From positions 1 to 9,619 of the forward strand of contig JACZUZ010000041.1 of NCBI GenBank assembly GCA_022572905.1: DNA of 9,619 nt. Direction: 5' to 3'. Position numbers and translations under genes: made by a program. This DNA is from Candidatus Zixiibacteriota bacterium. Its GTDB lineage: Bacteria > Zixibacteria > MSB-5A5 > GN15 > JACZUZ01. Shown in pieces: positions 6,263 through 9,619 of the stretch. Positions within the stretch are counted from its first letter, which is position 1. The number at the start of each line of letters is the position of its first letter. The notes beneath the pieces are model-generated. The model was not told the origin of the DNA, ran no database searches, and worked only from the letters and a program-made list of their open reading frames with translations.

Positions 6263-6691
6263 TCATTCTTTCTCGAACTCCACGTCACTATCCCAATCCG
6301 CAGTTTTCAGCTCAAGTAAATGCTCATCTGGGTCCCTAAAGTAAATACTTCGACCCCCTTCAGGCCATTCGAGCGAACTTTCAATCGAGATATTCATCTT
6401 TCTTAGAAGGCTATCCCAATCGATAAACTCGCTCTTGTAAACCGCGAACGTGAGGTGGAGATTGCCTTCTCCATCTGTGGGAGGAATAGTTCCGAATGAG
6501 GTATTCGTTGGCTTTACAGAACCTCCTCGCTTAAACAACAAGAGAACCTGGTTTTCGCAGATTCGCAGCGCCGCCATCCGTTTTCCCGATCCTAAATTTT
6601 TGAATCCAAACAATTGTTGATAGAATTCTACCGATTTCTTTAGATCGTTTACATACAGAGAAGTCTCAAGAACACCTAATATTCTGGGCAT
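6263..6691 (-). CDS. VOC family protein (glyoxalase/fosfomycin-resistance/dioxygenase fold)
   Basis: A single-domain VOC protein with paired beta-alpha-beta-beta-beta modules. Counting from the chosen ATG, the protein has 142 residues. The opening ILGVLETSLYVNDLKKSVEFYQQLFGF and the close YFRDPDEHLLELKT are typical of the group with Glu in place of the first His. Likely metal ligands are Glu9 (LET), His79 (NLHLTF) and Glu127 (LLEL). Substrates of such proteins vary widely and cannot be read from the sequence. An upstream in-frame TTG (6700) is possible, but AAGGA (6701-6705) sits nine bases before the ATG at 6691 and directly against the TTG, so I chose the ATG. It is the last of four co-directional genes but is separated from the previous one by 233 bases. 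Confidence 0.9.
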   Translation of the reverse strand: MPRILGVLETSLYVNDLKKSVEFYQQLFGFKNLGSGKRMAALRICENQVLLLFKRGGSVKPTNTSFGTIPPTDGEGNLHLTFAVYKSEFIDWDSLLRKMNISIESSLEWPEGGRSIYFRDPDEHLLELKTADWDSDVEFEKE

Positions 6692-6924
6692 ATGCGACAA
6701 TCCTTACTGACCGGCATGCGCTAGCTGTACCACTTCCTTAGTTAATCCAGCTACTAATCCAGATAGAATACTAACTATCATACTGGATCAGAATTTGGAG
6801 TAGATCACATTTTGGTAATTGATCCATAACTTCTTCAATTCCCAACTCCAAGCGTCGTCGCCATTTGGGCGCAGGCAGAGTCGAATGGGTGAAGCTATCT
6901 CTTACGCCCTTTGAAACGGATGAC

Positions 6925-7227
6925 TTAATCATGCCAGAGCCAGCCACGCAATTCATAGTATTTCCTGCGTGGTGTGGCCCGAAAGGGATGTATGTTCCAT
7001 TTGCGACACCATATAAAATGAAAGACCACACCAGCAAGCGCGGCTACCACCGGCACAAGAATCGCCCAGTGACCTGCGAAAAAGTAAACGCCCACGGTGA
7101 GGGCGGTGATGATTAGCCACTTGAGAATCAGCCGCCAGGCGGGAGTTTCGATCTCAAAGACAGCAAACACCGAGTTACCGACGACGATCAGCGCCAATAG
7201 GATTGATAGCTCGAGTTCTATTCCCAT
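6925..7227 (-). CDS. Small three-helix membrane protein of unknown function
   Basis: A 100-residue protein with three hydrophobic segments at about 7-24, 33-51 and 53-73. A conserved-looking, positively charged tail follows: WCRKWNIHPFRATPRRKYYELRGW (73-96). I recall similar small proteins with the RATPRRKYYELRGW-type tail in several phyla, annotated only as hypothetical. The tail is rich in Arg/Lys and should be cytoplasmic. No Shine-Dalgarno sequence stands before the ATG. The protein reads as real because hydrophobic segments and tail are well ordered and other frames here are not convincing. Neighbours are VOC genes on both sides, with gaps above 200 bases, so a shared function is uncertain. 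Confidence 0.75.
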   Translation of the reverse strand: MGIELELSILLALIVVGNSVFAVFEIETPAWRLILKWLIITALTVGVYFFAGHWAILVPVVAALAGVVFHFIWCRKWNIHPFRATPRRKYYELRGWLWHD

Positions 7228-7472
7228 GCGACGGTCCGGTGTAAGTGACGCTCGTTTTCCTGCGGCGATTTTCTAAACCGAGATTTTTCATGTAAGGGTT
7301 GCAAGAACACGGTTTATCCCTTTCGATTTCTTGAATATGCAAAAATTTTATCGAACGGTCAAGAATTAAGTCGTTTTCCTGCACTGTGAGGCAGGAGCAG
7401 ATTCGTAAATGTCTGTATGAGACTTTGATTACTAAATCCAATACAGAACGGATTCTTTGAGAGTGTCGCTTG

Positions 7473-7904
7473 TCATGAGTCAGGAGTTTCATAATCGTTT
7501 CGTTTGGCTGGGTCGCTGGAAAAATATTGAATGAACTCCCAGTCATTACCCTCCGGGTCGTTGAAATACACTCGCTTTCTGTATTGATGCGAGTTCGGAA
7601 CTGTTGTCTCTTTGAATCCGTTCGCTAATAATCGATCACGTACAGAGTCAACGTCATCCACTTCGTACGCAAGGTGATTCACACCTGGTCTGCCAGAGTA
7701 TGGAGTCCAATCCGAGACCGCATCTTTATTGGCTTGTTGCAATGCAATATAAGTGTCATCTGTACCTATATGGAGCCACTTTACGCCCTTTTGACTGCCC
7801 CCTTCTCCCCTAACTCTGAATTCAGGAAACGCTGTCTGCAAGAACTTGATCATGACACTCATATCCGTGACACAAATGTTTGCGTGTTCAAGACGTACTT
7901 TCAT
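7473..7904 (-). CDS. VOC family protein with complete metal ligands
   Basis: A 143-residue single-domain VOC protein. The three usual metal ligands are visible: His7 (LEHANICVTD), His77 (GVNHLAYEVDD) and Glu123 (DWEFIQY). Further typical motifs are WLHIGTDDTYIALQQ (43-57) and RKRVYFNDPEGNDWEF (109-124). The C-terminal extension SSDPAKRNDYE is common in this subfamily. The actual substrate is unknown. A very good ribosome binding site (GAGGAGG, 7911-7917) stands six bases before the ATG. The gene begins 35 bases behind another VOC gene on the same strand, so the two are probably co-transcribed. It is not a duplicate of that neighbour: beyond the fold the sequences share little. Confidence 0.94.
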   Translation of the reverse strand: MKVRLEHANICVTDMSVMIKFLQTAFPEFRVRGEGGSQKGVKWLHIGTDDTYIALQQANKDAVSDWTPYSGRPGVNHLAYEVDDVDSVRDRLLANGFKETTVPNSHQYRKRVYFNDPEGNDWEFIQYFSSDPAKRNDYETPDS

Positions 7905-7939
7905 TCAAAACCTCCTCAACTTACAACTTGTAGTATTCG

Positions 7940-8389
7940 TCAAATTTCTAAATTTGATTTCACATAATCATAATCATAAGTTGTCACTTCCAATTCGTTG
8001 CCGCAAGGATCGTGAAAATAAACTGAGAACGCTTTCTCATGGTCAACCACTCTCAATGAATCGAGCGGTTTCCCATCAATCCCGTAATAGACCGTATCTG
8101 GCTTCCGTTTCGCAAAGTTAATGAAGTTTTCTCCGCTGACTCTGAAAGCTACGGTTTTAAATCCACGTACAACGTTTGTTCCTTGAGGTTGTCCAACGAA
8201 AAGAGCGATCATGGTATTCCCGTTGTCACTGGATATCATCAGTGGACCACGATCATCGTCTGCCCAATGCTTATGATCCGGAAGAATGGAAAGTCCTAGC
8301 GCTTTGTCGTACCATTCTGCGGCTTTGTATCTGTCAGGAACATTTACTTCTACGTGATCGATTTGATCAACTTTGAATTGTTTAGACAT
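7940..8389 (-). CDS. VOC family protein lacking the central metal-ligand His
   Basis: A 149-residue VOC protein. The first ligand His12 (IDHVEVNVPDRY) and last ligand Glu134 (GNELEVTTYD) are present. The central strand reads GFKTVAFRV (76-84), with Lys78-Thr79 where relatives carry a His before the VAF/LAY motif. Other family features are intact: AAEWYDKALGLSILPDHKHW (23-42), GPLMISSDNGNTMIALF and SVYFHDPCGNELE (122-134). The loss of one ligand suggests altered metal binding or a binding-only role; His39 or His41 might compensate. It is first of a probable two-gene unit with the next VOC gene. Its own ribosome binding site is weak (GAGAT region). A TTGACG -35-like box lies about 100 bases upstream, without a good matching -10 box. 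Confidence 0.92.
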   Translation of the reverse strand: MSKQFKVDQIDHVEVNVPDRYKAAEWYDKALGLSILPDHKHWADDDRGPLMISSDNGNTMIALFVGQPQGTNVVRGFKTVAFRVSGENFINFAKRKPDTVYYGIDGKPLDSLRVVDHEKAFSVYFHDPCGNELEVTTYDYDYVKSNLEI

Positions 8390-8944
8390 TTTCTTGATCT
8401 CGGGAAAGTATTCACCCTAGATACTTTTGTAGTTCTGCTCCCAAGCAGGCCGAACAAAATAAGCTAATGATTTACGGGGCGCCGTCAATGAGTCGGCGGA
8501 CTATTTTTCAGGAGGCTTTTTCGAAAAATGCTATTAAATAGGCGGAATCAGCAAACGGCGTCGCGCCCATACCATGGGCCAAGCGGCCGATTCTGTCGAT
8601 AAAACAAAGGCTTGCTGCGCTTCACCATTCTGAGAATATATAAGATAGTCCGCTGAGAAGAAACCAATCGGGCGATGAGCTGGAAATTCCAAATCCGCCA
8701 GCGAGATCAATTTGGATATTATCTCTTAGCAGGAACGTCAATCCACCACAAGCGGAATGTTGCGGCAAATCAGACGCGGATTGTACGTCTTCAGACGAAT
8801 TGGATAGAGTGTATTGAAATTGAAGACGTAGTTTGTCTGATGGCAGTGGTTATTCTGCAATCTTGTTCTCTAAGTTTAATCGTTCATTCTTTGATTCGGT
8901 TTCTTTCATCGATTATCCGTGCCGCCACACCATCACGCCAAGCA
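8390..8944. other. Non-coding region with a degraded gene remnant
   Basis: No intact gene is supported. The part 8622-8849 holds the C-terminal remnant of a barrel-like protein on the minus strand (own entry). A 12-bp palindrome TTTTTCGAAAAA lies at 8517-8528, and a 5-bp inverted repeat CGCCG-N9-CGGCG followed by a short T-run lies near 8480-8508; both are weak signals. The plus-strand reading from 8675 to 9028 has no recognisable features and overlaps the antisense of the barrel genes, so it is not called. Confidence 0.5.
8622..8849 (-). pseudogene. C-terminal remnant of an outer-membrane barrel gene (Phenol_MetA_deg/transporter-like)
   Basis: A minus-strand frame of 75 codons without a start codon ends with a TGA at 8622. 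Its last 43 residues show the closing strands of small outer-membrane beta-barrels annotated as transporter or Phenol_MetA_deg family: CGGLTFLLRDNIQIDLAGG, then FGISSSSPDWFLLSGLSYIF. Relatives read GGLTYLLTDNLQLD and end in ...GLSYRF. Here three extra residues (SEW) follow the final Phe. Upstream the frame is closed by a TAA (8850-8852). A neighbouring frame contains TNYVFNFNTLYPIR, which would fit the preceding strand, so at least one frameshift near 8790 is likely. The bulk of the barrel and the signal peptide are missing. Confidence 0.7.
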
Positions 8945-9619
8945 TCAAAACACCAGACTCAATTCACTAACTGTCACATTATTGTCAGACCTCACCCTGT
9001 GTTCCACCACCAGACGCAAAGTCCATGAAGTAAGCGGCCACTGAATATTCACGTTTGGCACAAACGATGTGCCGTTGTCCACCTCAGTCTGATGATCCAG
9101 ACGAACACCACCGGAGAGAAAGTCATACGGAACAAACTCGCTCGCGAGAGTGAACCTGGCATTCGTTTCACCGGCGACTCGTCCGTAACCCAAACCCAGC
9201 TTCGAAAACCAGCGGCCTCGATTGTACACGCCAATCAGACTCCCCATACTTCTGCCATCATCCACAAACAAATGCGCCCCGACAGAACTCAGTCCCCTTC
9301 TGTAAAACGACTCCAGAAACACACCCTTGGGATCTGATTCAAATTCAAAGCTGGCCTCAACCCGCGCTTCATCTGTAATCGGAATAGAAAACTCACCGGG
9401 AAAGACAAGACTCACAATGTTATACCACCCGTCAGCTGCATGAGCGCCCGGCATCGAACGATGCTCGATACTGAAAGACGGAGAACGACCGTTCGGAGCA
9501 AACGCCCGTAGCGATCGCTCCCTGTCGCTGCCTGCGCCACTGCCGGAAATCTTCGCCCCAATTATCAACGGAGACGAAAGCCCCAGCTTTCGAGAATCAT
9601 CTATCTGATTCACGAGCCG
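8945..9619 (-). CDS. C-terminal part of a probable outer-membrane beta-barrel protein
   Basis: The frame is open to the right edge (225 codons visible), so the 5' end lies outside; the first possible start (GTG at 9613) is unlikely to be the real one. Many segments alternate polar and hydrophobic residues with aromatic ends, such as GWYNIVSLVFPGEFSIPI, ARVEASFEFES, LESFYRRGLSSVGAHLFV, WFSKLGLGYGRV, ARFTLASEFVPYDFLSGGVRLD and WTLRLVVEHRV. The chain ends in VSELSLVF with a terminal Phe, as expected for BAM-inserted barrels. I recognise no specific family and give no substrate. The next co-directional element is the barrel remnant at 8622-8849, so two barrel genes may once have stood in tandem. 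Confidence 0.75.
   Translation of the reverse strand, partial: RLVNQIDDSRKLGLSSPLIIGAKISGSGAGSDRERSLRAFAPNGRSPSFSIEHRSMPGAHAADGWYNIVSLVFPGEFSIPITDEARVEASFEFESDPKGVFLESFYRRGLSSVGAHLFVDDGRSMGSLIGVYNRGRWFSKLGLGYGRVAGETNARFTLASEFVPYDFLSGGVRLDHQTEVDNGTSFVPNVNIQWPLTSWTLRLVVEHRVRSDNNVTVSELSLVF

Noticed and set aside
6743..6762. Short direct repeat TAATCCAG, two copies 11 bases apart
   Set aside because: Too short and too few copies to be significant in AT-rich spacer DNA.
6771..6932. Minus-strand frame of 53 codons (MIKSSVSKGVRDSF...) whose ATG overlaps the stop of the small membrane protein by eight bases
   Set aside because: The overlap resembles translational coupling and the end looks helical, but there is no ribosome binding site, no recognisable family and no independent support. 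Kept only as a possibility.
7252..7382. 12-bp direct repeat TCGTTTTCCTGC at 7252-7263 and 7371-7382
   Set aside because: A few 12-base matches are expected by chance in a window of this size; no flanking structure supports an attachment site or mobile element.
7175..7546. Minus-strand frame of 123 codons across the gap between a VOC gene and the small membrane protein
   Set aside because: It overlaps both well-supported neighbours in other frames and has an unstructured, Arg/His/Cys-rich composition typical of chance frames. The gap 7228-7472 shows nothing else.
8675..9028. Plus-strand frame of 117 codons
   Set aside because: It runs antisense over the barrel remnant and the barrel gene end, has no Shine-Dalgarno sequence and no recognisable motif.

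Overview
The window reads as chromosomal DNA of a Gram-negative bacterium with roughly even base composition. A protein at the right edge ends in alternating beta-strand-like segments and a terminal Phe, and a broken second barrel-like gene lies beside it, so an outer membrane is likely. The large eukaryotic-type Ser/Thr kinase with a transmembrane helix, a TolB/FlgO-like domain and TPRs is an architecture common in Acidobacteria, Gemmatimonadetes, Zixibacteria and related lineages. I cannot fix the phylum from this window.

Left part, plus strand (1-3726). The C-terminal end of a membrane-linked, possibly arabinofuranosyltransferase-like protein runs in from the left edge. It is followed by a tRNA-Leu(CAG) gene and then a complete 864-residue kinase gene. 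After a 328-base gap comes a second kinase start that breaks off after about 19 codons: a truncated paralogue that still carries the same TATATT-N9-ATG start arrangement as the intact gene.

Middle part, minus strand (3769-5960). Three genes look concerned with metals. One is a bacterial non-haem ferritin with an intact ferroxidase centre. The other two are a tightly spaced pair: a Cys-rich DUF1326 protein and a Met/Cys/His-rich DUF2182 membrane protein. A perfect 19-bp interrupted palindrome lies between the pair and the ferritin gene. Upstream of the pair is a small array of 21-bp tandem repeats, each holding a CCCAA-N3-TTGGG palindrome.

Right part, minus strand (6263-9619). Three VOC (glyoxalase/dioxygenase-fold) genes of different subfamilies and one small three-helix membrane protein lie in a co-directional run. 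Two of the VOC genes are 35 bases apart and probably co-transcribed, and the most upstream one lacks the usual central metal-ligand His. Beyond them lie a degraded C-terminal remnant of a barrel-like protein resembling the Phenol_MetA_deg/transporter family and the 5'-truncated end of another probable outer-membrane barrel gene.

The most unusual items are the truncated kinase copy with its shared promoter arrangement, the palindromic tandem repeat array, the DUF1326/DUF2182/ferritin neighbourhood with its palindrome, and the barrel remnant. No CRISPR array, insertion sequence, phage gene or classical defence system was seen.
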